The translations under genes were made by a program, and so were the position numbers. Below the pieces are notes generated by a model that saw only the letters and a list, made by a program, of their open reading frames with translations, ran no database searches and had not been told where the DNA came from. DNA of 64,000 nt from Psychrobacter submarinus (GTDB lineage: Bacteria; Pseudomonadota; Gammaproteobacteria; Pseudomonadales; Moraxellaceae), in contig NZ_CAJHBQ010000001.1 of NCBI RefSeq assembly GCF_904846685.1, forward strand, positions 124,001 through 188,000, in the 5' to 3' direction. This document shows positions 29,047-37,457 of the stretch, in pieces (the first letter of the stretch is position 1; each line of letters starts with the position of its first letter).

Positions 29047-30114
29047 ATGAAAAAGACAACATCAGAACAAAAGGATCGGCTCAAAAAGCTCAATATAAAA
29101 ATGAGAAAGAGCCATAGTAAAGAAGATAGAACTATTAGGCTAATTTCTCATAGTAAGAAGCGAATTGAGTTCAATAAGAAATTGAGTCTATTTCATAGTA
29201 ACGAGAGAACTAAAATACTAAAGGTATTGAGTTCCTTACCACAAAACACTTATAATCAGTTATACCTTGATTTTAGAAAGCTAGAACTGATTGAACCTTT
29301 GACAGCTCTCCACTTGGTACATGTATTAAATAAGTATAAATATATTGATGCAAAGTTCAAATCACGTCATAGCCAAAGCATAGTACCTAGAGCTGTTTTT
29401 ACGCTCTTAGGTTTAGACAAGGTATTTGGGTTAAGTAAAATTAGAAAGAATAAGCATATAGAGATTGTTGATAACTGGCATATGTTTTCAGGAAATAACT
29501 GTGATTTACCAGAAGATATGCAAAATCATATGTTAATGATTTACCAGAAGTTTGATGATCAGACTATCCCTTTCAAGCTAGTAACTGCTATTAATGAAGC
29601 TATTAATAACGTTATTCAGCATGCTTATACAGATAGCTCAAATATTGATTTTCAAAAGTGGTATGCTCTTACACGCATTGATGAGAAGTGCATTGTAGTT
29701 GTAGTATCTGATTTAGGGGTAACTATTCCTGAAACAGCGCCTCTATCTATTTTAGAATTTTTTCAAGGAAAGGCGAACAAGGCTAAAGAAGTAATACTAG
29801 GAGCAAATTTAGCTTCATTAAAAGATCATTCTGACTCTAAGCTAATACAGCTTGCTACAAATTTAGACACTACTCGTACCAAAGAAAAGGGTAGAGGAAA
29901 AGGCTTTAATGATATATTAGATTTGGTTAGAAGAACGGATGAATTTCCAGAGATTGAGCAGGTACACACCTCAGTATTAAGTAAAAGTGGTAGTTATTTA
30001 CTACAATCTAACTCAGACGGTAGTGCTAAAGAGGTATCTCTTAACAAAAACTTCGACGATTTTGAATCAAAAATTGAAGGTACCGTAATTTCTTGGGTTA
30101 TTAGATTAGTTTAG
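29047..30114 (+). CDS. GHKL-type ATPase with STAS-like N-terminal region
   Basis: A 355-residue protein. After a Lys-rich start, residues about 60-100 ('YNQLYLDFRKLELIEPLTAL') look like a STAS-type fold. Residues about 170-355 show Bergerat-fold ATPase boxes: the N box 'AINEAINNVIQHAY', G1 'VVVVSDLGVTIPE' and a G2-like 'TKEKGRGKGFNDILDL'. No HisKA phosphoacceptor domain or membrane segment is visible, so it is more like an anti-sigma or MutL/Hsp90-type ATPase than a classical sensor kinase. The next gene, a small STAS-like protein, starts 10 bp after its stop. AT-rich composition and position after tRNA-Pro suggest acquisition. Function unknown; a switch module or defence gene is possible. 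Confidence 0.8.
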   Translation: MKKTTSEQKDRLKKLNIKMRKSHSKEDRTIRLISHSKKRIEFNKKLSLFHSNERTKILKVLSSLPQNTYNQLYLDFRKLELIEPLTALHLVHVLNKYKYIDAKFKSRHSQSIVPRAVFTLLGLDKVFGLSKIRKNKHIEIVDNWHMFSGNNCDLPEDMQNHMLMIYQKFDDQTIPFKLVTAINEAINNVIQHAYTDSSNIDFQKWYALTRIDEKCIVVVVSDLGVTIPETAPLSILEFFQGKANKAKEVILGANLASLKDHSDSKLIQLATNLDTTRTKEKGRGKGFNDILDLVRRTDEFPEIEQVHTSVLSKSGSYLLQSNSDGSAKEVSLNKNFDDFESKIEGTVISWVIRLV

Positions 30115-30124
30115 GGAGTTTGTA

Positions 30125-30442
30125 ATGATGGCAACAATTAATGTCGCTAAAGATTTTTCTTTAATGCCTTCAGGTAGATCCTATACTGATGGAAGCTATA
30201 CGGGTGAACACTTTTATGATTATTTAGTTCGTGTCATGAAGAGTATTCCTGAAGACGAGAAAATTATAGTTAATTTCGATGGCATATTATCAGCAGGTTC
30301 TTCTTTTTTGGAACAGTCTTTCGCTGGGCTTATTCGTAAGAAAAATATAACTAAAAGTAATTTTTCTAATAAATTCATTATAGAAGCTAATGATTATCCT
30401 GAAATTAGAGAAAAGATATTAAGATACGTAAAAGAGGCTTAA
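30125..30442 (+). CDS. STAS-like domain protein (DUF4325 type)
   Basis: A 105-residue protein. The run 'IIVNFDGILSAGSSFLEQSF' followed by 'GLIRKKN' fits DUF4325 (STAS-like) proteins: a beta strand, then a Ser/Gly turn and a helix, as at the phosphorylatable site of anti-anti-sigma factors. A good ribosome-binding site ('agggag') lies 6 bp before tandem ATGs. It is 10 bp downstream of the GHKL ATPase and so probably its partner. The Ser pair in 'SAGSSFLE' would be the natural phosphorylation target if the ATPase is a kinase (inference). Confidence 0.72.
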   Translation: MMATINVAKDFSLMPSGRSYTDGSYTGEHFYDYLVRVMKSIPEDEKIIVNFDGILSAGSSFLEQSFAGLIRKKNITKSNFSNKFIIEANDYPEIREKILRYVKEA

Positions 30443-30452
30443 ACTATATTAT

Positions 30453-30917
30453 ATTAAGGCTCTAAATCTAAATATAATTGATTATTTAACTGTATTTTCA
30501 ATTATATTAGCTGTTATTTTTTTTCATTATCAGAACCTTAAAACTAAACAGCATCGTTGTTTAGATGAAGTGATCAATCGTCTTGATATTATAACTACTA
30601 TTGCTTTAAATTCTTGTAACACCTTCCCCTATGCCCGTTCTCAAGGTGAGTATGAATTTAATTCTAAAATATTATTGAAAAGTATTGATAACTTTAAATC
30701 GAACGCTCCTACTCTATTTTTTAAAAAACACGAGTTCGATATACTGTCGAGAGAGTGTACAGAATTGCTAGAATATATTGAGATGCATACTCCAGTCGAG
30801 TCCCCTGAGAATATAGAAACGGATTTATTTGGAGATATGATCAATAAATTACCTACTACTCTCAAAGTTCATATGCTTGCCAATAAAATAGTAAGTAGAA
30901 TATATAAATTATTATGA
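30453..30917 (+). CDS. Small protein with N-terminal membrane helix, third gene of the cassette (start uncertain)
   Basis: From 30570 (GTG) the frame encodes 115 residues with no recognised motif. The frame is open further back to the previous gene and encodes a convincing membrane helix ('YLTVFSIILAVIFFHYQN') just upstream, then 'LKTKQHRCLDEVINRLDIIT'. No ATG, GTG or TTG precedes the helix in frame, so a rare start such as ATT near 30453 or coupling from the preceding gene would be needed. The start I give is that possibility; 30570 is the conservative one. The gene lies directly before the cassette terminator. Confidence 0.5.
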   Translation: MKALNLNIIDYLTVFSIILAVIFFHYQNLKTKQHRCLDEVINRLDIITTIALNSCNTFPYARSQGEYEFNSKILLKSIDNFKSNAPTLFFKKHEFDILSRECTELLEYIEMHTPVESPENIETDLFGDMINKLPTTLKVHMLANKIVSRIYKLL

Positions 30918-30922
30918 ACGAA

Positions 30923-30956
30923 AAGCCAGCCATTACGATTAATGACTGGCTTTTTT
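30923..30956 (+). terminator. Terminator closing the GHKL/STAS cassette
   Basis: The arms aagccagccatt (30923-30934) and aatgactggctt (30941-30952) pair over 12 positions with one mismatch and are followed by a T run. It begins 6 bp after the last stop of the cassette. Confidence 0.85.
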
Positions 30957-30968
30957 ATGCTTCTTAAT

Positions 30969-31025
30969 CTTCATTTATTATAAAGATACTTCAGCACAGT
31001 TAATAGCCCTTCATTTATTATAAAG
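30969..31025. repeat. 17-bp direct repeat after the cassette
   Basis: The sequence cttcatttattataaag occurs at 30969-30985 and again at 31009-31025, 40 bp apart. It is in non-coding AT-rich DNA between the cassette terminator and the 80-bp miniature element. Confidence 0.6.
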
Positions 31026-31138
31026 GCTCTGGGCTTAATATCTTCAAAAATAAATATAAAATTTTAGTCTTTAAGTAAACGTATTAAGATATCTACTTGC
31101 ATTTTTCAAGTTATCAAATTCATAATTACTAACTTAGC

Positions 31139-31218
31139 AGACCTCTTGCAAAAGTATCAGTTTATTGACTTCCACTGACGCAGTTATAAGGGCTAGCAAT
31201 GACTTATGCAAGAAGTCT
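31139..31218. mobile_element. 80-bp miniature inverted-repeat element
   Basis: The ends agacctcttgca (31139-31150) and tgcaagaagtct (31207-31218) are inverted repeats matching at 11 of 12 bases. The 56-bp interior has no coding capacity. The form suggests a MITE or an insertion-sequence remnant. The surrounding 30957-31390 holds nothing else that I can support. Confidence 0.55.
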
Positions 31219-31390
31219 AGTATCTCTATTTTTCTGTCCATCGCTTGTAGACTAAAATGCTTACTGTAGCGAACTCATTTCAAGAATTAATCATCGAAAC
31301 TATTAACTATCTGATTGCTTCAATATTAGCAGATACTCACCATAACTAGACTTTTACAGAGCAAGCCGTTAGGGTAAATGCTACATCACA

Positions 31391-32371
31391 ATGATGGTTT
31401 ATCCTATGCCCGAGCCTATCAATAAACCCACACATAATCGCCTCATAGATGATGAACCTTGGGAAGCGTATAAGCGACCCTATGTGCGTGATTTGGCGTA
31501 TGTACTTGCTTGCCCTAACATCTTAACTCACTGGATCGACTTCTCGCCAGATCAAATTACTCATCCCATCGCGGTTCATAATAGTGAGTTTTGGCTAGCG
31601 CAGTTTCAAGCGTACCAGCAGCGCTTAGAGCAGCTTGATAACACTAACGCTTATCAAGATTTGACGCGTTATCTATTATCGCGGCCTAGTCCGAATCGTT
31701 TAGGCTTTCACTTTGAAGGCTTGCTATCGTTTTGGTTAGAAGACGGGTTTGCACGTGGGCTGCACGCGTTTGAGACCTTAGCCAGTAATATTCAACTGTA
31801 TAATGATAAGCAAACGGTAGGTGAGCTTGATTTAATTCTTTATAATCATGTGCAGCAGCAGACGGAGCATTGGGAGTTAGCGATTAAGTTCTTTATGGGC
31901 TCGCAGCCATTCGCACCGCAAGACTGGGTTGGCATCAATTCAAACGATAATCTTCAGCGCAAAATGACTTATATGCAAAATAAGCAGTTTCGCAGCGTTT
32001 GGGTAGATACTGAGGATCATGGGCGCGTCAAGATTGATAAACGTTATGGAGTGATCAAAGGTCGCTTCTTTTTGCCTGTTCATTGTACTGATTTTACTTA
32101 TCCTGACTGGCTAGAGCCGACATTTCCTATGCATGAATGGTGCGATATAAACGATGAAACTACTCTTGCTCATCTCGATAAAAGCTCGCTACGCCAAGCC
32201 CACTATATCGAGTGGTTCACCAAGCGCGACTTTTATGACGAGCATCAGTCGTTATTTAGTCTGCCACTAGGGTCAACGGGACAGCCACCTAAAGCGGGGT
32301 TATACTTCATAGAAGAGCGCCCACTGGTGATTTACCCTTATGTGAGCGCTAGTAGTGAGAATAAACTCTAA
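31391..32371 (+). CDS. DUF1853 family protein
   Basis: A 326-residue protein matching DUF1853: 'EPWEAYKRPYVRDLAYVLAC', 'LGFHFEGLLSFWL', 'VGELDLILYNHVQQQTEHWE' and 'LAIKFFMG'. The last two form a D-ELDLI...ELAIKF pattern like the PD-(D/E)XK nuclease fold. Biochemical function is not known. No signal peptide or membrane helix is visible. It is transcribed alone toward the DUF2726 gene, whose stop is 15 bp away on the other strand. GC content is back to core level. Confidence 0.82.
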   Translation: MMVYPMPEPINKPTHNRLIDDEPWEAYKRPYVRDLAYVLACPNILTHWIDFSPDQITHPIAVHNSEFWLAQFQAYQQRLEQLDNTNAYQDLTRYLLSRPSPNRLGFHFEGLLSFWLEDGFARGLHAFETLASNIQLYNDKQTVGELDLILYNHVQQQTEHWELAIKFFMGSQPFAPQDWVGINSNDNLQRKMTYMQNKQFRSVWVDTEDHGRVKIDKRYGVIKGRFFLPVHCTDFTYPDWLEPTFPMHEWCDINDETTLAHLDKSSLRQAHYIEWFTKRDFYDEHQSLFSLPLGSTGQPPKAGLYFIEERPLVIYPYVSASSENKL

Positions 32372-32385
32372 GGTGGAGCCTTGTT

Positions 32386-32916
32386 TCAATAGTTCTCAAT
32401 GACCTGCATAATCTCGTATCTGAGCATATCGGCGCTCGGCATACGCTCAGCATGAAAGCGGACGATAGCGATACCGGCACTGGCTAGTGCTTTGTCTTTT
32501 TTATCGTCGGCCTTTTGCCGCGATTTACTGCTGTGAGTCCAGTCATCCAGTTCGATGGCGACTAAAGTGGTTTGTGCGTCGATATCGGTAATCACATAAT
32601 CGACGCTTTGCCGGCAGATGCGATTAAACCAAAAGCTGCGCTCGCTGGCCTCCTCAGAGTTGGCTTCGATAATGCGGGACAACTGAACTTGGACGAAGAT
32701 ATGATATTCAGGGAGGGCATTTTTGAGCTTATTAAAAAAGATGACTTCGGTATCGGTCATAATAGGCATCGGCGCAAAAGGCCAAATCGCCAAATCGTCA
32801 CCACCTACCGGTGCAGGAGCCGGCTCTTCTCTTTTTGAATTTGACTGATGCTTTATCACCACTATCAGAGTCAAAAAGCCGATAGCTGCGAGCAGAAATA
32901 CAATGCCAAGTGACAT
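32386..32916 (-). CDS. DUF2726 domain protein with N-terminal membrane anchor
   Basis: A 176-residue protein. A membrane helix ('GIVFLLAAIGFLTLIVVI') is followed by a Pro-rich linker and a DUF2726 domain (about 60-175): 'FFNKLKNALPEYHIFVQVQL', 'RQSVDYVITDIDAQTTLVAI', 'ELDDWTH'. The D...ELDD arrangement resembles PD-(D/E)XK nucleases or the restriction-endonuclease-like fold. Function is unknown; DUF2726 also occurs in helicases and topoisomerase-like proteins. It is convergent with the DUF1853 gene. Confidence 0.8.
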   Translation of the reverse strand: MSLGIVFLLAAIGFLTLIVVIKHQSNSKREEPAPAPVGGDDLAIWPFAPMPIMTDTEVIFFNKLKNALPEYHIFVQVQLSRIIEANSEEASERSFWFNRICRQSVDYVITDIDAQTTLVAIELDDWTHSSKSRQKADDKKDKALASAGIAIVRFHAERMPSADMLRYEIMQVIENY

Positions 32917-33035
32917 AGGTTTACCTTATAAATTTGAGGCGACCGCCCAGCCTTTGTAGGCTGATAAGTCATACAGTAGGAAATAGAAAAGCAGCCGCTA
33001 TCGTATACAAGCTTAACTCAATCAGCAATCTATAA

Positions 33036-33067
33036 AATAAAAAACACGACAATACATGTCGTGTTTT
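33036..33067 (-). terminator. Terminator after the SPOR/LysM gene
   Basis: Perfect 10-bp arms (aaaacacgac at 33041-33050, gtcgtgtttt at 33058-33067) with a 7-nt loop. On the minus strand the stem is followed by a T-rich run. It ends the trpF-to-SPOR gene group 66 bp after the last stop. Confidence 0.8.
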
Positions 33068-33132
33068 AAGCTAAAGTTTTGCGCTATAGATGGTTTCGAG
33101 CTAAAGATAGATACTCATAAGAAAGTAAGTGT

Positions 33133-34362
33133 TTACCAATATTTGACCCAAGCACCGCTAGTATCTACTTTGGGGTCGTTGTTAATCTTATCTTTTAGCG
33201 CTAATGCGGCCACTTTACCGCGCTCAGGACCAACGACGACGCGGACACCGCGACTGGTCTTACTCGTTGTCACTTGATAGCCTGCATCTTTGAATTTTTT
33301 GGCGACTCTATCGGCACCGGCTTGATCGCTAGCTAGCGAGACTTGTACGCCAAAGCTGCCCTTAGCATCGGTTTGTTTCGCTTCTCTACGAGCCTCTACC
33401 AAGCGCTGCTGCGCATCACGCTTTGCTTGTGCTTGCGCTTTTTCTTGTTCCCGCTTACGCTCTGCTTCTGCCGCCTCACGCTCTAAGCGCTGAATCTGTT
33501 TACGCGAAGGAATGGTAATCGTCTGCCCTAATTGTAAGGTAGCAGATGGTGAGGTGTTATTGGCTTGGGCCAAGGCTTCAACGGGCACATTGTACCGACG
33601 TGCTAGCTTGATTAAGCCATCACCGGACTTGACTTTGTATTCGCTTGGTGAGCTTGGTGGCTCGGATTCAGCCGCTTGCGCTTTTTGCTCAGCTGCCTTG
33701 TTTTCAGCGGCTCTTTGTTCAGCGGCCTTTTGTTCTGCCGCTCTTTGCTCGGCAGCTTTGCGTTCGGCTTGTTCTTTGGCTGCCGCTTTTTCTCGGGCCT
33801 CAGCTTCTGCCTTTTGTTGAGCAGCGCGCTGCTGCTCTTGCTCAGCTGCTCTTTTTGCTTCAGCGGCGCGGCGCTTTTCTTCTTCAATGCGACTGTCGTT
33901 ACTTACAGCGTTTGCGCTCGTACTAGTAGGTGTCACTGTCACGGTATCTTGCTGCGTCTGTACTGCAGGGGTGTCTGATGTGATGGGCGTTTCTTGTATC
34001 GCTTCTTCTTCAGCAGCTTTGGGCGTGGCATTATCGATATAGCGTTGGTTTTCTGCGCGTGCTTTAGCGAGTGCTTTGGCCTCTGCAGACTCTTGCTCAG
34101 CCAAAAACTGCTCGGCACGCTTTTCTTGTTCCGCTACTCGTAGGGCACGCTCTTTTTGTTTTTGAGCCAATAGCTTTTTTTCAGTTTCGATATCTGTGGT
34201 CAACGGGGTCACGGCCTGTTGCTCTTCAGCGCTAGTCTCAACGATAGCTGGGGCCGCAGCGGTATTATCATTGGTTCCAATCTGTTGCACCATGGCATAT
34301 AGCATCACGCTACCGCCAATAATCATGCCGATGCCCAATAAGGCTTGTCTAGAAAAATTCAT
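33133..34362 (-). CDS. LysM and SPOR domain membrane protein (DedD-like)
   Basis: About 409 residues. An N-terminal membrane helix ('LLGIGMIIGGSVMLYAMVQQ') is followed by a long Ala/Glu/Lys/Gln-rich segment (about 45-240) likely to be helical, a LysM domain ('YKVKSGDGLIKLARRYNVPV') and a C-terminal SPOR domain ('GSFGVQVSLASDQAGADRVA', end 'DTSGAWVKYW'). SPOR binds denuded septal glycan and LysM binds peptidoglycan, pointing to cell division or wall remodelling. It follows accD and folC, the place where E. coli has dedD. I start at 34362, with 'gagga' 10 bp upstream; 34371 is the alternative. Confidence 0.82.
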   Translation of the reverse strand: MNFSRQALLGIGMIIGGSVMLYAMVQQIGTNDNTAAAPAIVETSAEEQQAVTPLTTDIETEKKLLAQKQKERALRVAEQEKRAEQFLAEQESAEAKALAKARAENQRYIDNATPKAAEEEAIQETPITSDTPAVQTQQDTVTVTPTSTSANAVSNDSRIEEEKRRAAEAKRAAEQEQQRAAQQKAEAEAREKAAAKEQAERKAAEQRAAEQKAAEQRAAENKAAEQKAQAAESEPPSSPSEYKVKSGDGLIKLARRYNVPVEALAQANNTSPSATLQLGQTITIPSRKQIQRLEREAAEAERKREQEKAQAQAKRDAQQRLVEARREAKQTDAKGSFGVQVSLASDQAGADRVAKKFKDAGYQVTTSKTSRGVRVVVGPERGKVAALALKDKINNDPKVDTSGAWVKYW

Positions 34363-34676
34363 CCGTTTCATTTCCTCAGTTGGTAACAATGATCATTTCA
34401 TACCCTCAAAGCTTTATACGCACTGCTTATACTGCAAACTTATGTGATAAATGAATACTATTTTTACGAAAAAATAGCACTCATTCATTTATAAAGCCTT
34501 TTATTATCATAACAAAGCGCTTTGATTATAAAACAATTTTTTCATATTGTCTGCTAACAGGATACTTCAACAGACTATGCAAACTGCGTTACCTAACAAA
34601 AGCTAAATCAAACTACTTATCGGCTGAGCTTAATGTTTTTAGCTTGACCATGTTAGTTTGCGGCTCTGTTCTAGCG

Positions 34677-36107
34677 CTATGTTGGCTCAAGGGTTAAAGC
34701 TGAAAGCGTCTCGCCAATGGTATGAAAAGAGCCGCAAACTAGCAGGAGATCGTGTGGCTGACTCGCCAAAATAGCCGCTTGCGCCGCCTGCTGTAAACTC
34801 TCAAAAGTATGGATGCGCTCTTGAGGAATATAAGCGCTCATCGCGGCTACTAATTGCTCAACGCTCGCTGCTCTTGGATAATCTATCTCAGCGATAAACC
34901 ACTCAGACATCGGCAAATCAGCTTGCGTTAAACGTTGAACAACCAGCTCGATATCCTTATCTGCGAGCATAGAAAACACTACCTTAATCGTCGCGGTTTT
35001 ATTACCGGCCAGTTGCTTGTGCTGCTGCCAAAGCGCTACTAACTGCGCGAGCATAAAATCAACGCCATGCTCGTTATGGGCGACATCGAATAGCCAATGG
35101 CGATCAGCCAGCTGCCGATAATCAAAACGCCCTGCTAGCTGAACGCTACCCAAGGCTTGCTTGATAGCGTCAATGCCGATATCGAGAGGACTGGCTAGCA
35201 CGGCTGATACCGCATTAGCAGTATTGGTCAGTGACAGTTTTGGCCGCGGTAGTTGCAGTGTCACTGCCGCATTACTATATTGCCAAGTGGGCTTAGCATT
35301 AGTATTAAGCTCGTTATTAAGCTCGTTATTAAGCTCATTATTAAGCTTAGTATTTATCTTATCTTCGCTACTACTCTTAACTTCACGGTAATAAAAATCC
35401 TGTCCCACTTGATAGCAAGTGACATTATGCTGCTCAACAAGTTCTGCAACGCTGGCGGGCATTTCAGTAGCGCCGTAAATCAGGGGAATACCTTCACGTA
35501 AAATACCTGCCTTTTCACGGCCGATATCTTCAAGGTTGTCTCCGAGCCAATCCACGTGATCGATACCGATATTGGTAATCACTGCCAGATCAGGATCGAT
35601 GATATTGACCACATCTAAGCGCCCGCCCAAGCCAACTTCTAGCACCCAAACCTCGCAGTCTGCGGTCGCAAATATCAAAAGCGCGGCTAAAGTCGTCATC
35701 TCAAAAAAGGATAAGGTTAGTCCGCATTGCAGCCTTGCGGCCTCAACTTGCTCAAAAGCCGCTATCAAAGTCTTATCACTAACCATCTGGCCATTAATAC
35801 GTACGCGCTCATTGAACTCAATTAAGTGCGGCGACTGATACAGCGCGGTTTTATATCCCGCAGCTTGACACAGCTCACTGATCATCGCAGTCGTGGAGCC
35901 CTTACCATTGGTGCCTGCTACCGTAAAAACGTAGGTATTTTCTTTGGCCGACTGGACGACTCCTAAACGCTCAGCGACCGGCAGCACTCTGGAGAGCCCC
36001 ATATCTATCGCTGAGACGTGGATTTGCTGCATATAATCTAGCCATTCCGTCAGGCTAGAGTCTTTAGTCGGCTTATACGCCTGCGAAGTCAAAGAAGAAG
36101 AGTCCAT
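34677..36107 (-). CDS. folC: Bifunctional folylpolyglutamate/dihydrofolate synthase
   Basis: A 476-residue Mur-ligase-family enzyme: P-loop 'VAGTNGKGSTTAMISELCQA', 'YQSPHLIEFNERVRING' and 'VLEVGLGGRLDVVNIIDPDL' with 'TNIGIDHVDWLGD'. It makes dihydrofolate and adds glutamate residues to folates. Around residues 252-268 an insertion is built of repeated N-N-E-L units, encoded by four 12-bp repeats (35305-35352). It lies between accD and the SPOR gene. Confidence 0.95.
   Translation of the reverse strand: MDSSSLTSQAYKPTKDSSLTEWLDYMQQIHVSAIDMGLSRVLPVAERLGVVQSAKENTYVFTVAGTNGKGSTTAMISELCQAAGYKTALYQSPHLIEFNERVRINGQMVSDKTLIAAFEQVEAARLQCGLTLSFFEMTTLAALLIFATADCEVWVLEVGLGGRLDVVNIIDPDLAVITNIGIDHVDWLGDNLEDIGREKAGILREGIPLIYGATEMPASVAELVEQHNVTCYQVGQDFYYREVKSSSEDKINTKLNNELNNELNNELNTNAKPTWQYSNAAVTLQLPRPKLSLTNTANAVSAVLASPLDIGIDAIKQALGSVQLAGRFDYRQLADRHWLFDVAHNEHGVDFMLAQLVALWQQHKQLAGNKTATIKVVFSMLADKDIELVVQRLTQADLPMSEWFIAEIDYPRAASVEQLVAAMSAYIPQERIHTFESLQQAAQAAILASQPHDLLLVCGSFHTIGETLSALTLEPT
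35305..35352. repeat. Four tandem 12-bp repeats inside folC
   Basis: Units ttaagctcgtta (35305-35316, 35317-35328), ttaagctcatta (35329-35340) and ttaagcttagta (35341-35352). Twelve is a multiple of three, so copy-number change would keep the folC frame and only lengthen or shorten the N-N-E-L insertion. Confidence 0.85.
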
Positions 36108-36303
36108 AAATAACCTATATCAAAAATGGGCGTAAAAAAAGCTATAAATCGTCATTATATTTGCCTCAAAGTGTATAGCAAATTCAATCAAAACCCCAAT
36201 TCAAAATGACAAGTCAAAACCAAAAAATAGCACTTACCGCTTTTGACGATAAATGCTATTAAAAGTGTGCTAAGTGTACTTTAAAAACAGCTTAAATGCA
36301 GAG

Positions 36304-37260
36304 CTAAGCATCCACGTTTGGCTGATGACAAAGCTTAGCAAGCAGGCGATAAATGGTATCTATCATTTGATGACGATGCACCACTTCATCTACAACGCCG
36401 TGCTCTAATAAAAACTCAGCGCGCTGGAAAGGCTCTTCTAAGGTCTCGCGTACGGTTTGCTCAATGACGCGCTTGCCGGCAAAGCCTATCATCGCTTTTG
36501 GTTCGGCTAAATGGATATCACCAAGCATGGCAAGCGATGCCGTCACGCCGCCGTAAACGGGATTGGTCAACACCACGATATAAGGAATACCTGCCAAACG
36601 CAGACGCTCAACCGCAGCTGCGGTACGCGCCATCTGCATCAAGGACAGTAACCCTTCTTGCATACGCGCACCACCAGAAGCAGCAAAACAAACTAACGGT
36701 TTACGCTCTGCTAAGGACTTCTCCGCCGCTTGTACAAATCGATCGCCAACCACTGAGCCCATCGAGCCGCCCATAAATTGAAAGTCAAAAGCACAGGCCA
36801 CGACTTCAAGATTGCGTAGCTTGCCATATAGCACAATCAGCGCTTCGCTCTCGCCCGTCTTAGTCTGGGCTTGCGTCATACGCTCAGGATAAGGTTTGCT
36901 ATCGACGAAGCCTAACGGGTCTTTTGCGACAAACTCCTGCCCAATCTCGCCATCGACTTGCTCCAAAAACCATTGCAAGCGCTCACGAGCAGTCATCGCC
37001 AGATGATGATCGCAGTGCGGACAAACATAACAGTTAAAGATAAGCGCCGTATTGGTGATCATCGACAGGCAGTTCGGGCACTTAGTTGAAGGCTCAGTCT
37101 CAACTGCAGTCAGTTGCGGCGTGAGCTGCTGCTTAACGCCCGGTACGGGACGATTAAACCACGATTGGCCTGCCATATCGGTACTGGTTTTGGCACTGAT
37201 TTTGGCACTGTCCTCTGACATCTCAGTTTTTTCTATAGTTTCAGTCATATTATTCGCCAT
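36304..37260 (-). CDS. accD: Acetyl-CoA carboxylase carboxyltransferase subunit beta
   Basis: About 318 residues with the C4 zinc ribbon 'CPNCLSMITNTALIFNCYVC' ... 'PHCDHH' and the carboxyltransferase core 'FAASGGARMQEGLLSLMQMA', 'VLTNPVYGGVTASLAMLGDI'. With AccA it transfers CO2 from carboxybiotin to acetyl-CoA for fatty-acid synthesis. The N-terminal 50 residues before the zinc ribbon are Ser/Thr/Lys-rich and variable. The start is uncertain: a GTG at 37281, ATG at 37260 and ATG at 37248 are all possible and none has a strong ribosome-binding site. Confidence 0.95.
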   Translation of the reverse strand: MANNMTETIEKTEMSEDSAKISAKTSTDMAGQSWFNRPVPGVKQQLTPQLTAVETEPSTKCPNCLSMITNTALIFNCYVCPHCDHHLAMTARERLQWFLEQVDGEIGQEFVAKDPLGFVDSKPYPERMTQAQTKTGESEALIVLYGKLRNLEVVACAFDFQFMGGSMGSVVGDRFVQAAEKSLAERKPLVCFAASGGARMQEGLLSLMQMARTAAAVERLRLAGIPYIVVLTNPVYGGVTASLAMLGDIHLAEPKAMIGFAGKRVIEQTVRETLEEPFQRAEFLLEHGVVDEVVHRHQMIDTIYRLLAKLCHQPNVDA

Positions 37261-37457
37261 TATCAAAAGGTTATCCGGCACGTTTGCGCATAACCGTTTA
37301 TAGTATTATGAATGATTGCTCATGCATCATTGCAGATATGGTCTTAGTTTACACACGTAAACTAAAATTAGCAAAGCCATTCAACATATTGCTATTAACG
37401 GCTTTTCTCGATAGTTTACTGGAGTAATAGTATATAAAACCCGCACTGACGATAATA

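Noticed and set aside
28771..31390. tRNA-Pro as the attachment site of a classical integrase-borne island
   Set aside because: I found no repeat of the tRNA 3' end downstream and no integrase in the cassette.
33512..33978. Plus-strand Leu/Phe/Cys-rich ORFs opposite the SPOR/LysM gene
   Set aside because: They are antisense translations of the Ala/Glu/Lys-rich repeat region and only look like membrane proteins.
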